A stretch of 64,000 bases of DNA from assembly GCA_021773355.1 (NCBI GenBank), contig JAJFKE010000009.1:1-64000 (forward strand), read 5' to 3'. This stretch comes from Gammaproteobacteria bacterium (GTDB taxonomy: Bacteria; Pseudomonadota; Gammaproteobacteria; Pseudomonadales; Pseudohongiellaceae). This document shows, one piece after another, positions 8,227 through 17,086 of the stretch. The first letter of the stretch is position 1. Each line of letters starts with the position of its first letter. The notes beneath the pieces were generated by a model. That model saw only the letters and a list, made by a program, of their open reading frames with translations. It was not told the origin of the DNA and searched no databases. Both the position numbers and the translations under genes were made by a program.

Positions 8227-8589
8227 ATGCAAATTAAAAGATACCAACGTTTGACACTATATTTCCGTTCCGAAACACTGATTCGACCTAACAATCTTCG
8301 TGAGATATTAAATCGGTTGTCGCGGAGCAAAAACTATGAGGATTACACTTTGACAGAGGCAGAAATTAGAGCGAGCGCGGTAGGAGGGAAAGTGCGATTG
8401 AGGTTGATTTTGCCTGACAGCACTCCCGAACGGCGAATAGAGATAGCGTGCCATCATGGAGTTAACTATTTCGAGGGTTCGCCATTCGCAGACCCGGTAA
8501 TATTTGTCGAGCAGGCAATAAGGCTTCGCCACGTAGTGCAGGCTGTAAAAGAGGGATTGTCCGAGATAGATTTAGCAGATGCGATGTAG
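8227..8589 (+). CDS. Hypothetical protein (120 aa)
   Basis: I do not recognise this protein. It is rich in Arg and Leu, has no membrane helix or signal peptide, and appears mixed alpha/beta, with EIRASAVGGKVRLRLILP as a likely strand region and a helical C-terminus (VIFVEQAIRLRHVVQAVKEGL). The start ATG has only a weak upstream site. A second small gene begins 17 bp after its stop, suggesting a two-gene unit on the island between the ketosynthase and HEPN genes. Confidence 0.5.
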   Translation: MQIKRYQRLTLYFRSETLIRPNNLREILNRLSRSKNYEDYTLTEAEIRASAVGGKVRLRLILPDSTPERRIEIACHHGVNYFEGSPFADPVIFVEQAIRLRHVVQAVKEGLSEIDLADAM

Positions 8590-8606
8590 CTTAAAGGAAT
8601 AAAGGG

Positions 8607-8771
8607 ATGGAAGATCGGCCGGCTCGAACTAGATTTTCGAGCTACAGCATTATGCGAAAGCTTTGGATTGTAGTAGACGAGCACGGGCGAGTATTTAGGT
8701 TTCCAGGTAAGAAGGACGACGGCGTAATTGATACTGGCAAGCCTACAGATCGAAAGCAGGTTTCAAAATAG
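8607..8771 (+). CDS. Hypothetical small protein (54 aa)
   Basis: A 54-codon frame with ATG at 8607 and TAG at 8769-8771, preceded by a purine-rich AAAGGAATAAAGGG. The product is basic and contains the stretch LWIVVDEHGRVFRFPG, which reads like a short beta hairpin. It follows the 120-residue hypothetical gene by 17 bp in the same direction, which is the main support for it being real. No family is recognised. Confidence 0.4.
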   Translation: MEDRPARTRFSSYSIMRKLWIVVDEHGRVFRFPGKKDDGVIDTGKPTDRKQVSK

Positions 8772-8910
8772 GGCTGAATTTCTATGCCCACTCAACACCT
8801 CCCCGGAACGTAACCCAGAACCAACTATGCAGCTAGGCTATATCGGAAGTCAAAACTATGCTTAAATTTCCCGTTTGATATGGGGTATACATCTGGCCTG
8901 GGTGAGTTCA

Positions 8911-10176
8911 ATGAAATCGCGAAATAAAATGAAGGATGCAATTAGAGGGTCATTGGAAGAGTGCGTTATCCGAGACGATGGCTGGCCTACTGAAGGGTCA
9001 ATAAAACCGCACCTCGATACCCTAACGAAGCAAGTGCTAGATTCGAAAAGCCAATGGCTCAACGAAGATGATGTTTGGTGGATTTATTATCTGGAATGGT
9101 ATCGAGCGGTGTTTGAAGTAACAGATGGAAAAATACCATCTGGATTGTTGTCCAACTTCATAGATTCTAAGGCTCAAGCAAAAATCGTTGAAGGGATCTT
9201 TGAATATTTCGAATCTATTCCGAGAGATTACGATATTTACCTGCCGATTCCAAATATTTCGAAGAAGATAAATAGCAACATTCCTTTGGGCGATGATATC
9301 GAATTTGTGTCGTTAGAATCGGAGCCTCCGGGTTTGAATTTTGAACCTACAGGAAGAGGTTTGCAGTCAGCCGCTATCGGTGCCGAGAGCACCGGAATAC
9401 CGGGAACTAACAAGACATATCTGCTTTGCCGGGCAAGTGGGTATTGCTCCAATAAGCTCGAAAATGCACTCATCATCAATTCGCTATCGAAACTTAAGGT
9501 CATATTGCAGCAGTGCATCGCCAGAGGATTCATGAAATCTGTCCAGGGTGAGGAGTCCCAGGGGATCATCTCAGGAATTCTGAAGAAGACACACAGTTTT
9601 CCAAAACTGGTAATAAGGGTTGTGGATAAGAGTTTGGGAGATGTGGGTGGCTTCCAGGTTGATCTGCCACTTTCAATGTGTAAATTCTTGGCTGGCTTAG
9701 ATTTCGATTGGGTAGACGGTGGCTTTTTGTCTTCATATGAAAAAGATGGCTTGAAAGAGTTTCTCAGTTCCACACTTTCCAATACGGCGAGGCTAGCAAG
9801 TGATACATCAGAAGATGCCAATAGAATAAAATCTGCAATTGAGTGGTGCTTTGATGCCTACACAACCGAGCACGAAACGATGTCATTTATCCAAGCTTGT
9901 ATCGGTTTAGAAGCTATATACGGGGAGAAAACCGCCCCAGAAAAAAGAGGATTAACTGAAACTCTAGCGGACCGATGCGGCTATCTGGTTGGAACAAATT
10001 TCGAACAAAGACGTACTGTGACAAAAAGATTTAAGAAGCTATACGATATAAGATCAAATATTGTGCATGGCAATGTACTTGTCTTGGATTCAGAACAGAA
10101 ATACTACAAGCAGTGGGGGCAGGGAATACTTGAGATATCAATAGCGCGAGAAATGAAGCACCTAATTAGTAAGTAG
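8911..10176 (+). CDS. HEPN-domain protein (Apea-like), putative RNase/defence
   Basis: The product has 421 residues from the ATG at 8911, which has GGTGAG seven bases upstream; an alternative start lies 12 codons earlier. The N-terminal 300 residues are not recognised. The C-terminal part matches Apea-like HEPN domains: a helical region (IQACIGLEAIYG) and then KLYDIRSNIVHG with the R-x4-H motif (R381, H386), the residues used for RNA cleavage in HEPN RNases. Such proteins occur in abortive-infection and toxin-antitoxin systems. The gene is the last on the putative island, 217 bp before the tRNA-Asp fragment. Defence is inferred from the motif and location only. Confidence 0.68.
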   Translation: MKSRNKMKDAIRGSLEECVIRDDGWPTEGSIKPHLDTLTKQVLDSKSQWLNEDDVWWIYYLEWYRAVFEVTDGKIPSGLLSNFIDSKAQAKIVEGIFEYFESIPRDYDIYLPIPNISKKINSNIPLGDDIEFVSLESEPPGLNFEPTGRGLQSAAIGAESTGIPGTNKTYLLCRASGYCSNKLENALIINSLSKLKVILQQCIARGFMKSVQGEESQGIISGILKKTHSFPKLVIRVVDKSLGDVGGFQVDLPLSMCKFLAGLDFDWVDGGFLSSYEKDGLKEFLSSTLSNTARLASDTSEDANRIKSAIEWCFDAYTTEHETMSFIQACIGLEAIYGEKTAPEKRGLTETLADRCGYLVGTNFEQRRTVTKRFKKLYDIRSNIVHGNVLVLDSEQKYYKQWGQGILEISIAREMKHLISK

Positions 10177-10393
10177 AGCCTACATATTGGATATGATGGA
10201 AAACTTCAAAAGCAGGTTCTAATCAAGTGAGTGCCTAATGAAACGCCATAAACTTGCCGTAAATTAGCAACAGTTTCTACTGTAAGTGATTGATATATAT
10301 AGGCAGGAAAATTGCAAGATGGCACTCTAAATAGACCTCTGGAATGGGGTTAAGTAATTGATTAATCGAAATAAAACCCTAGGCCTGACTAAA

Positions 10394-10441
10394 GGCCTGT
10401 CACGCCGGAGGTCGCGGGTTCGAGTCCCGTCCGGTCCGCCA
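10394..10441 (+). repeat. 3' fragment of tRNA-Asp, putative attachment site
   Basis: The 48 bases reproduce tRNA-Asp from inside the anticodon stem through the GTC anticodon loop (CTGTCAC), variable loop, T arm (GGTCGCGGGTTCGAGTCCC) and acceptor strand to CCA. The 5' half (acceptor 5' strand and D arm) is absent: the preceding bases are unrelated and the stem loses its first two positions. This is what the distal attachment site of an element integrated in a tRNA-Asp 3' end looks like. The orientation puts the element, and an intact tRNA-Asp, to the left. Confidence 0.85.
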
Positions 10442-10816
10442 TTTTTCAAGGTGTTTGCAAACTTTCTTAGATTGCTTCTAGTCCTAAAATCCTCAGATTT
10501 CTTTAGTTTCTCGTCGTTGCCTTGTCAGCCTGCAGTCGCTCCAATGGACACTGTTGTTCATAGATAATCAGCATCTCTCAATGGGGTCGATTGGGGAATG
10601 CGAATTCACTTTCACTGCAAACGTTCACACATCGATTACCCATCTTTACCGCTATTGCTTCTAGAAGTTGATAAGTTCTGGTTCTTAAACACATTCTGCT
10701 GCTGATTATCTGATGCACCTAAAACTCAGTTCTTTTTGATGATTCAATTACTTCCCCCGCATTTCACAGGATCTTAGCGTGAAAGCCATTACGTTTCGAA
10801 AATGGTTGGCATTGGC
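10442..10816. other. Intergenic region, no gene seen
   Basis: Between the tRNA-Asp fragment and the TetR promoter there is no credible coding frame. The short frame that crosses 10358-10567 runs through the tRNA fragment and is not a gene. Confidence 0.6.
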
Positions 10817-10860
10817 TTGACAAAAAATAGACCATCGGTCTAGACTAACGGTCGGTATCT
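10817..10860 (+). promoter_or_regulatory. Promoter with TetR-type operator for the 10891 gene
   Basis: TTGACA at 10817-10822 is followed after 18 bp by TAGACT at 10841-10846, a good -35/-10 pair. A perfect dyad TAGACC-ATC-GGTCTA at 10828-10842 fills the spacer and touches the -10, and a further half-site GGTCGGT lies at 10850-10856. Dyads of the AGACC/GGTCT type are bound by TetR-family regulators such as NemR, so autorepression of the adjacent gene is likely. Confidence 0.75.
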
Positions 10861-10890
10861 GAATATGGCATTTCTGACCACGGGGATAAT

Positions 10891-11586
10891 GTGGAAAAAC
10901 ATAAGCTTAGAAGAGATGAAATACTGGATGCGGCGTGGGAGCTATTCGGCGAGTGTGGCTACGATGCGGCAACAGTTACCGGGATAATTGAGCGAATTGG
11001 CATCTCAAAAGGCACTTTTTACCACTATTTTGTTTCAAAGCAGGAGCTACTAGAAGCAGGCGTAGAACGAGTGGTTGACTCCTGCCAGCAGACTCTCGAA
11101 ACAGCAGTCGATGGAAAATCGCATTCGGCTCTGGAACAACTTAATAGCTTATTAACGGCCTCATGGGATTGGAAACTCGCCAATATTGGAACAAGTAAAT
11201 GGCTTGCACCAATTATGCTTGGAAATAGGGATGTTGTCTTACGTCACAAATTCGATGAGAGGATTGCGCTTATGTCCGCCAATGTGCTTACTCCAATCAT
11301 CACAAGGGGAGTGGAGGAAGCGGTGTTTGACACAGCAAGCCCGGCAGGAACGGCGGCATTGATTGTTCGTCAATGGGACTACCTAAAGAGCGCAGGAACG
11401 AAGCCTTTACAAGCCGTGCCAGAATTAGAACAAATTACGACTCAGATCGCTGCAGCGCTTGAGTTTTATCTCGACAACGTCGAGAAGCTGCTTGGCGTTA
11501 GCAGAGGATCTCTGCAGCGACCGACATCAACTTACGTTGAGACGATTGCGAATTTCTATTTGAATTGGGAGTCCAATCCCGCTTAA
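10891..11586 (+). CDS. TetR/AcrR-family transcriptional regulator
   Basis: The product has 231 residues. The N-terminal TetR HTH occupies about residues 7-53 (RRDEILDAAWELFGECGYDAATV, then ISKGTFYHYFVSKQELL), with the recognition helix GTFYHYF intact. The C-terminal helical ligand domain is not assignable to an inducer. The start is GTG preceded by GGGGATAAT. A promoter with a perfect dyad lies 30-70 bp upstream, consistent with autoregulation. The next gene in the same direction, an alpha/beta hydrolase, is 390 bp away and may or may not be controlled by it. Confidence 0.9.
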   Translation: MEKHKLRRDEILDAAWELFGECGYDAATVTGIIERIGISKGTFYHYFVSKQELLEAGVERVVDSCQQTLETAVDGKSHSALEQLNSLLTASWDWKLANIGTSKWLAPIMLGNRDVVLRHKFDERIALMSANVLTPIITRGVEEAVFDTASPAGTAALIVRQWDYLKSAGTKPLQAVPELEQITTQIAAALEFYLDNVEKLLGVSRGSLQRPTSTYVETIANFYLNWESNPA

Positions 11587-11976
11587 TACTCAAGTGAGTC
11601 ATCGCGCTAAGGGCAAAGCTATATGCGGAATTATGTGGTTTGCCCAGGTCAATATATGAGAGAGGTTGCTACTAATATACTTCGCTTGATGAGAAGCAAT
11701 GTAATACACAATTCCTTTCTGGCAGATGAAATCGGCCAGGTTACAAGTCTTTTTCGGTTTATTGTGGCGTCACCAGCTCCAAATTAGTGTGGATTTAAGT
11801 AGGGTTGTGTGAAGGCAGTTTCGAAAAGATACGAAAATGGGTTCATCCGAATCTGTAGGACAACTCATTGTGTAATTTCCTGCGAAACGAGAAGAGTTTT
11901 TCACAATCATAGCCGATCTTAATGTCGATCGAACTACGGTTGAATAAGTTGCAATTTAATAGAGAGAGGGATTTAT
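11587..11976. other. Intergenic region, no gene seen
   Basis: A 390-bp stretch between the TetR gene and the alpha/beta hydrolase. It is AT-rich, and I find no credible frame or clear terminator. An AGAGAGAGGG purine run at about 11961-11970 provides the ribosome site of the downstream gene. Confidence 0.5.
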
Positions 11977-13104
11977 ATGCGAGAAAATTCGTTCCCGACA
12001 GGCTACTACAATCTGCATAAAAACAAATTGTACAATTTTCAAATGAACAGGTGGCATTCCATGGGATATGCTGTTCTGGGTGAGCTACAAGAGATTTCAC
12101 CGAAGATTGATTCTTTCGATAGTTGGGAAATCGAAATGTCAGAATTGGCAGAGAAGGCGCTAACTGAAAATAGACTTGTAAATGCGGCCTTCTACTTCCG
12201 GGCGGCTGAGTTTTTCATCCAGTTCGATGACCCCAAGAAGGAGCTTTACTATGACAAATTCATAGAGCTTTTCTATAGGGCTTTTAGAGATGATAAAATT
12301 GAAAAACATGAAATTCCTTATGGGACGAGTAATCTACCGGCTATGCGGCTGCCGGCTCAGAACCAGTCGAAAGGTACTTTGGTAATACACGGAGGTTTTG
12401 ATTCTTTCATGGAAGAGCTTTATTCCATGAGCAAAGCCTTTGCTGACGAGGGTTATGATGTAATTGTTTTTGATGGACCAGGCCAGGGCAGCGCCCGGAG
12501 AAAATTTGGTCAGGCATTCGACTACAAATGGGAAAAACCAGTCGCAGCTGTTCTCGACTATTTTGCGTGCAAGGAAGTTACTTTGCTGGGTATCTCCATG
12601 GGAGGATGGTTGGCTCTTCGAGCTGCAGCGTTTGAACCACGAATTAAAAATGTTATTGCATCCAGTGTCACTTTTGACGTAACCCAATATACAAATCCTG
12701 TCGCTCAACTTTTCGTTGGAATTCTTATGCGAAAATTCAGAAAATTCACCAACAAGATGATAGTAAGTAAAATAGCAAAAGATCAGGCCTATTCATGGTT
12801 CGCAAGTAACTTGATGTTTATGACAGATAAAAGTGTTCCGATCGAAGCATTCGAAGTCTTGCTGCAATTAGATGAAGAAAATCTAAATTCCAGCTCTGTT
12901 AAACAGAACGTTCTGATTCTCACCGGCAGCAAAGACCACATGATTCCCCTGAAGATGCACAAGCTTCAGGTCAAGGCATTGACCAACGCCAACTCGATAA
13001 AGGATATTATATTCTCTGAGGCATCAGGAGCGCAGAATCACTGTCAAGTAGGCAACCTCACACTTGCTCTCAATACGATGTTGACTTGGATGCAGGAAAC
13101 CTAA
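11977..13104 (+). CDS. Alpha/beta hydrolase (FrsA / DUF1100-like)
   Basis: Serine hydrolase of the alpha/beta fold with a long helical N-terminal extension (about residues 1-115). That extension resembles the FrsA/2,6-dihydropseudooxynicotine hydrolase group. The oxyanion region TLVIHGGFDSF is followed by VFDGPGQGSAR and the nucleophile elbow GISMGG (Ser207). The expected acid is in TGSKDHMIP, and the histidine is probably in the C-terminal AQNHCQ. The length of 375 residues is normal. AGAGAGAGGG provides a good ribosome site. Substrate unknown; placement downstream of a TetR gene hints at inducible degradation of a small ester or amide. Confidence 0.82.
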   Translation: MRENSFPTGYYNLHKNKLYNFQMNRWHSMGYAVLGELQEISPKIDSFDSWEIEMSELAEKALTENRLVNAAFYFRAAEFFIQFDDPKKELYYDKFIELFYRAFRDDKIEKHEIPYGTSNLPAMRLPAQNQSKGTLVIHGGFDSFMEELYSMSKAFADEGYDVIVFDGPGQGSARRKFGQAFDYKWEKPVAAVLDYFACKEVTLLGISMGGWLALRAAAFEPRIKNVIASSVTFDVTQYTNPVAQLFVGILMRKFRKFTNKMIVSKIAKDQAYSWFASNLMFMTDKSVPIEAFEVLLQLDEENLNSSSVKQNVLILTGSKDHMIPLKMHKLQVKALTNANSIKDIIFSEASGAQNHCQVGNLTLALNTMLTWMQET

Positions 13105-13194
13105 GTGCACTTGTTACAAGTTCGACAAAAGGAAAAGAGAAAACGGACGGATTAAAATTCATTTATTACCTCCCACTATTATCAATAGAATAAG

Positions 13195-13407
13195 ATGTCC
13201 TCGATAAAAGTCTATCCGTCAAAATTCTGTGGCTACTGCTGTGCAGCCAAATAATTGCTATCCAGTAAAGGCTATGAGTATGAAGAAATCGATATGCAGG
13301 GTGATCGGCAATTGATACTGAAGGTTATGGAGAAATCAGGACGGAGAGCAGTCCCACAAATATTTATTAGCGAACATTCCGTTGGAGGTTATCGTGATAC
13401 GGCCTGA
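13195..13407 (+). pseudogene. Glutaredoxin (GrxC-type) pseudogene
   Basis: Translation from ATG 13195 gives a glutaredoxin: KVYPSKFCGYCCAAK, then an in-frame TAA at 13252-13254, then LLSSKGYEYEEIDMQGDR, SGRRAVPQIFI and HSVGGYRD. The redox motif is CGYC where the family has CPYC. The TAA falls where most homologues have Gln in AKQLL, a single C-to-T change. After VGGYRD the frame ends at TGA 13405, exactly where an IS3-type relic seems to begin. So the gene has both a nonsense codon and a lost C-terminus. Confidence 0.85.
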
Positions 13408-13602
13408 GAATACTCGACACCTTTTATGGTAAAAATGTAATCTATCAATAAGAGGTGAAACATGAGCAGAGGAATTCGTTACACGAATGAGTTTAAGCAA
13501 GAAGCGGTGAATCAAGTGGTTCTTCACGGCTACTCAGTTCTGGGCGTGAGCAAGTCCCTCCCTCTGCACTTACTGTTCGGCACTCATAACCGCGTGAGCT
13601 GA
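13405..13602 (+). mobile_element. IS3-family relic (left end and orfA N-terminus)
   Basis: TGAGAATACTCGACACC at 13405-13421 looks like a left inverted repeat beginning with TG, followed at 13461 by an ATG with AGAGGTGAAAC upstream. The frame reads MSRGIRYTNEFKQEAVNQVV, then HGYSVLGVSKSL, a typical start of an IS3-type OrfA (HTH_Tnp_1). The match is lost near 13560 and the frame ends at 13602; OrfB is absent. Only the left 150-200 bp of the element survive. Confidence 0.7.
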
Positions 13603-13610
13603 TCCTCGAT

Positions 13611-14522
13611 ATGTTTTTAGAAGAATCTTTTAGCAAACCGCCAATTGAGCCTGTAATTTGCGACCTACTCGAACAGCGAGGGGTAAATTTAAATGTATTG
13701 CGTCTGGATAAGATTCATCCGCTCATAGAGGGCAACAAATGGTTCAAGCTAAAGCATAATCTGCAGGTTTTTCAGGAGCGCAGGGATTTACCTATTCTGA
13801 GCTTCGGCGGTGCCTACTCTAATCATCTGCGTGCTCTAGCAGCTGCGGCTAAGCTACTCAACATGAAAACCATCGCTGTGCTGCGAGGTGAACTGGTTGA
13901 ACCTCTGAATCCGGTTCTATCCTTTGCCCGCGAACAGGGCATGGAACTCATCCCGGTTAGTCGCAGTGATTACCGGCGTAAGCATGATCCACAGTTTCTC
14001 AGCCAATTACAGGCGCAATTTGGGGAGTTTCATCTATTACCCGAGGGTGGCAGTAATTTACTGGCGGTCAAAGGCTGTGAAGAAATTGTGCAGAATGTGT
14101 GTTGGCAGAGTTCAGCCCGCAAGCGAGTGCTTGCACTGTGCTGTGGCACTGGGGCGAGTATGGCGGGGCTGATCTCTGGTTTAAGCAAGCGGGAGCATGT
14201 TCTGCCGCCAGGCGTGCTGGGAATCAGTGTGCTTAAGGCTCAGGGATATATTAGCCAAGAGGTAAATCGGTGGTTGCAGGCCAATGATTGCTCGAATGCA
14301 GTAAATTGGTCCGTTGAAGAGTCGTATCACTGTGGGGGTTATGCACGTTCGAGTCCAGCCCTAAGCGCCTTTTTGACAGAGTTTAAGAGCTATTCGGCTA
14401 TTCCCCTGGAGCCGGTGTATACAGGAAAGCTCTTCTTTGCCTTATTCGACATGGTGCAACGAGGAGTGATATCTGCGGGAACGGAAATACTGGCAATACA
14501 TACGGGTGGTATACATAGTTAA
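13611..14522 (+). CDS. PLP-dependent ACC deaminase / D-cysteine desulfhydrase family
   Basis: Fold-type II PLP enzyme of the 1-aminocyclopropane-1-carboxylate deaminase/D-cysteine desulfhydrase family, releasing ammonia (and sulfide or 2-oxobutanoate) from a small amino acid. Visible are LRLDKIHPLIEGNKWFKLK with the PLP lysine region (K43 by family pattern), SFGGAYSNHLRALAAAA, the phosphate-binding CCGTGASMAGL and the C-terminal IHTGG. The length of 303 residues is slightly shorter than classical ACC deaminase. D-cysteine desulfhydrase-like activity is the more likely of the two because true ACC deaminases are rare in this setting. This remains inference. Confidence 0.85.
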   Translation: MFLEESFSKPPIEPVICDLLEQRGVNLNVLRLDKIHPLIEGNKWFKLKHNLQVFQERRDLPILSFGGAYSNHLRALAAAAKLLNMKTIAVLRGELVEPLNPVLSFAREQGMELIPVSRSDYRRKHDPQFLSQLQAQFGEFHLLPEGGSNLLAVKGCEEIVQNVCWQSSARKRVLALCCGTGASMAGLISGLSKREHVLPPGVLGISVLKAQGYISQEVNRWLQANDCSNAVNWSVEESYHCGGYARSSPALSAFLTEFKSYSAIPLEPVYTGKLFFALFDMVQRGVISAGTEILAIHTGGIHS

Positions 14523-14767
14523 GTTTATGTATAACAAAGAGATACATAAATATATTAATCTAGATTGCTAGTATTTGGCAACGGAAATTGATGCGCATAG
14601 GCAGTTGAACTGCTTGATAGCAAAAACTCTTATGAATCGCTAGAATGCATACAGTTGGAGCCTATGCTGTATACCGCGCATGAAATAGGCCAATCTTGGT
14701 AACCGCGCATACAGTCACAGCTAGGAGGGCGGGAAGGTTTCGCGTCTGCTAACTCATCGTTGCCACT

Positions 14768-17071
14768 ATGCCCAATTTATCTCAATTAATCCTCTCGACG
14801 GCGGGCGATAATACTCGCTTCTCACTAGGTCATATGGCCTGGTTGGGTTTGTTGCTGTCGTTTATTTACTTGAGCCCGGCGCAGGGGCAACAAGCCTTTA
14901 TCGTGCCCATACAGCAGGTAGCTGGCCAGCATAAACCTCCCACCTATGCTGAAATCTCACAGCGCATAGCTCTGGATACTTCGCAGCTTGAAACAATCGA
15001 GTTAGGCGCAAAATTAATTCTGCAAATTAGTGAGACCAGGCAATTACAGCTGCAAGTAGTGATGCTAAGCACTTATATCAATGGCGATAAGGTCTTCAGG
15101 GCCGAAGGCAGAGATGATGACCTGTCTATCTCTCTGATCCTCACGCTAGGGCAGCGCAGCTTGTTTGGAAACCTAAGCAGTGGCGACGCCAGCTACCAAA
15201 TATATGCCATCGCAAATTCCGACAGCGCGCTTTATCAAGGTTGGTTGTATAAGCCGGGTAATCTGATCGGTATTGAGCGTGATTTCCAAAATGACTATAT
15301 AGTAATCGAGCAAGCCAGCGGCGACACGGCTATAGAAAAGCCCAAGCCTGAAATAATCTCCATATTACCTCTACAAGCTGCTGCTGTTGAAGTGCCCGCT
15401 ATTAAGTCTGTGCCTGGTCAAGAAAAGGTTGCAATCAATACCGTGGGTATAAATTCGAGTAATTTCCGTATCAGCCAGGACTTTTCCCGCAACAGTGTTT
15501 TAGTTGGCAATAGCGTCGATGTAAATTTGGAATTCGAGAATATAAGCAGTCAGACTCATAATGATCTTTATGTGGAAATATTCTTTGTTCTCGACAATAG
15601 CAAACTGCTGACTGCGCCAAGTGAGTGCAGAACGCAATTCAGTCTTTCTTTGCAGGAAGTAATTTATTGTGAATTGGGCGACTTTCTTCCCGGCGAGAGA
15701 AAAACATTTAGCTATAGTGTTGCTACCGACCAAAATTCCAAGCCCCGCGTAATAAGTTCCGTCATCATGGGAAGCTTACGCCTCGATGGCTTTGTCAATG
15801 TAGTAGAGGATATTCGCACCGACAGCGATGCCGACGGCATAAGTGACTTTAATGAGATGCTGCTTGCCACAGACGCGGCAGACCCGCTTTCTGTGAATCG
15901 TAGTAATTCAGTTATTGACGTCTTGGCACTGTATACACCCGGTTCGGCTGCACTCTATCCCAACGGCGTGCAAACACGAATAAACCAGTTGATTAGTGTG
16001 GCCAATCAAATTTATGTGGATAGTGGAGTCAGCATTACTCTGAGGCCCGTCTATCATGGCATGGTTGATTACAATGACAGTGATGACATGGATACCGCAC
16101 TGAACCACCTGATCGAAAAAACTGATGGCGCTTTTGCAAATGTAGATCAGTTACGTCAGACATATGGCGCCGATTTGGTGATGTTGTTTAGACCATCACA
16201 GGCAAGTGAGGGGCGCTGTGGTTTGGCACCGGTTGGTGGTTTTAATACCGATGGTGATTTTAGTAGTGAGACAGAGCGTGAATATGCCTATTCCCATATA
16301 GCGGTGGACTGCCCTGTGGATATGGTTGTAGCCCATGAGCTTGGTCATAATATGGGCCTCAGCCATTCGCATTTGGAAGACGGCGCTGGCGGTACTTTCA
16401 ATTTCTCAACCGGTTACGGAGTGGAAGGCCAGTTTGTAACTGTTATGGCCTATCCCGGAGCCTTTAATACCGATACCCGTGTTCCGCAATTTTCCAACCC
16501 CTTGGTCGACTGCCTCGGCTTCGCTTGCGGGCTTGCTGCAGATGGTGAGTTTGGAGCTGACGCAGTGCTGTCATTGAATTTGGTGCGACACCAAATAGCA
16601 AACTATTATCCGACTAAGGTTGCAGATTTACCGATCACCTCCATCGCGACATTGTCCGGAGAGGCCAGCAACGCGATTATTTCCATCGCAGCAAGTTCAG
16701 ATGGGGGTCTGACTTTCTCTAACAGCGTCGGTATTAGCGATTCGGTGAATCTGGAGGCAGAGGTAGAAATAGATGCGCGTCACTTGGGGCAAAATGGAGG
16801 CATCTACGTGCTTATCGGCCTGGAAGGCCAGGGCCTGTTCCAATTGAATGAAGCAGGTGAACTGGAGCAATGGGATAACACCGTTGAGGGCCTGATTGCC
16901 TTCAGTGGGCTGCGAGCGCTGAGAAATCTGGAGCATCTAACAATTATGGATGGCTTTCGTTTTGGGTCAGCTTTTTCCAACAAACAATTGGCGGTGTTCA
17001 TCGCCTACTGGGTAGAAAGCACTGGAGAACTGGTATATACCCGCAAGCCGTTCCTGTTGAATATTAATTAG
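14768..17071 (+). CDS. Secreted zinc metalloprotease (reprolysin-like)
   Basis: The 767-residue protein has an N-terminal membrane/signal segment (about residues 22-40, MAWLGLLLSFIYLSPAQG). It contains a calcium-binding thrombospondin type 3-like motif (DSDADGISDFNEMLLATDAADP) just before the peptidase domain. The metzincin zinc site is HELGHNMGLSH with ligands H523, H527 and H533 and catalytic E524; the Met-turn VMAYPG has M560. Upstream, residues 230-340 resemble a DUF11-type beta-sandwich adhesion domain. A C-terminal beta-rich domain follows the peptidase. It probably degrades extracellular protein. The true start may be Met 23 (MAWLG), which would give a cleaner signal peptide. Confidence 0.85.
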   Translation: MPNLSQLILSTAGDNTRFSLGHMAWLGLLLSFIYLSPAQGQQAFIVPIQQVAGQHKPPTYAEISQRIALDTSQLETIELGAKLILQISETRQLQLQVVMLSTYINGDKVFRAEGRDDDLSISLILTLGQRSLFGNLSSGDASYQIYAIANSDSALYQGWLYKPGNLIGIERDFQNDYIVIEQASGDTAIEKPKPEIISILPLQAAAVEVPAIKSVPGQEKVAINTVGINSSNFRISQDFSRNSVLVGNSVDVNLEFENISSQTHNDLYVEIFFVLDNSKLLTAPSECRTQFSLSLQEVIYCELGDFLPGERKTFSYSVATDQNSKPRVISSVIMGSLRLDGFVNVVEDIRTDSDADGISDFNEMLLATDAADPLSVNRSNSVIDVLALYTPGSAALYPNGVQTRINQLISVANQIYVDSGVSITLRPVYHGMVDYNDSDDMDTALNHLIEKTDGAFANVDQLRQTYGADLVMLFRPSQASEGRCGLAPVGGFNTDGDFSSETEREYAYSHIAVDCPVDMVVAHELGHNMGLSHSHLEDGAGGTFNFSTGYGVEGQFVTVMAYPGAFNTDTRVPQFSNPLVDCLGFACGLAADGEFGADAVLSLNLVRHQIANYYPTKVADLPITSIATLSGEASNAIISIAASSDGGLTFSNSVGISDSVNLEAEVEIDARHLGQNGGIYVLIGLEGQGLFQLNEAGELEQWDNTVEGLIAFSGLRALRNLEHLTIMDGFRFGSAFSNKQLAVFIAYWVESTGELVYTRKPFLLNIN

Positions 17072-17086
17072 CTACAAATTGTAGTA

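Noticed and set aside
10358..10567. 69-codon frame crossing the tRNA-Asp fragment
   Set aside because: Its coding potential comes from the tRNA sequence; the product has no protein-like features.
13195..13407. Recoding of the stop in the glutaredoxin (selenocysteine-like readthrough)
   Set aside because: The codon is TAA, not TGA, it falls at a Gln position rather than at the redox site, and the C-terminus is also lost. A pseudogene is the simpler reading.
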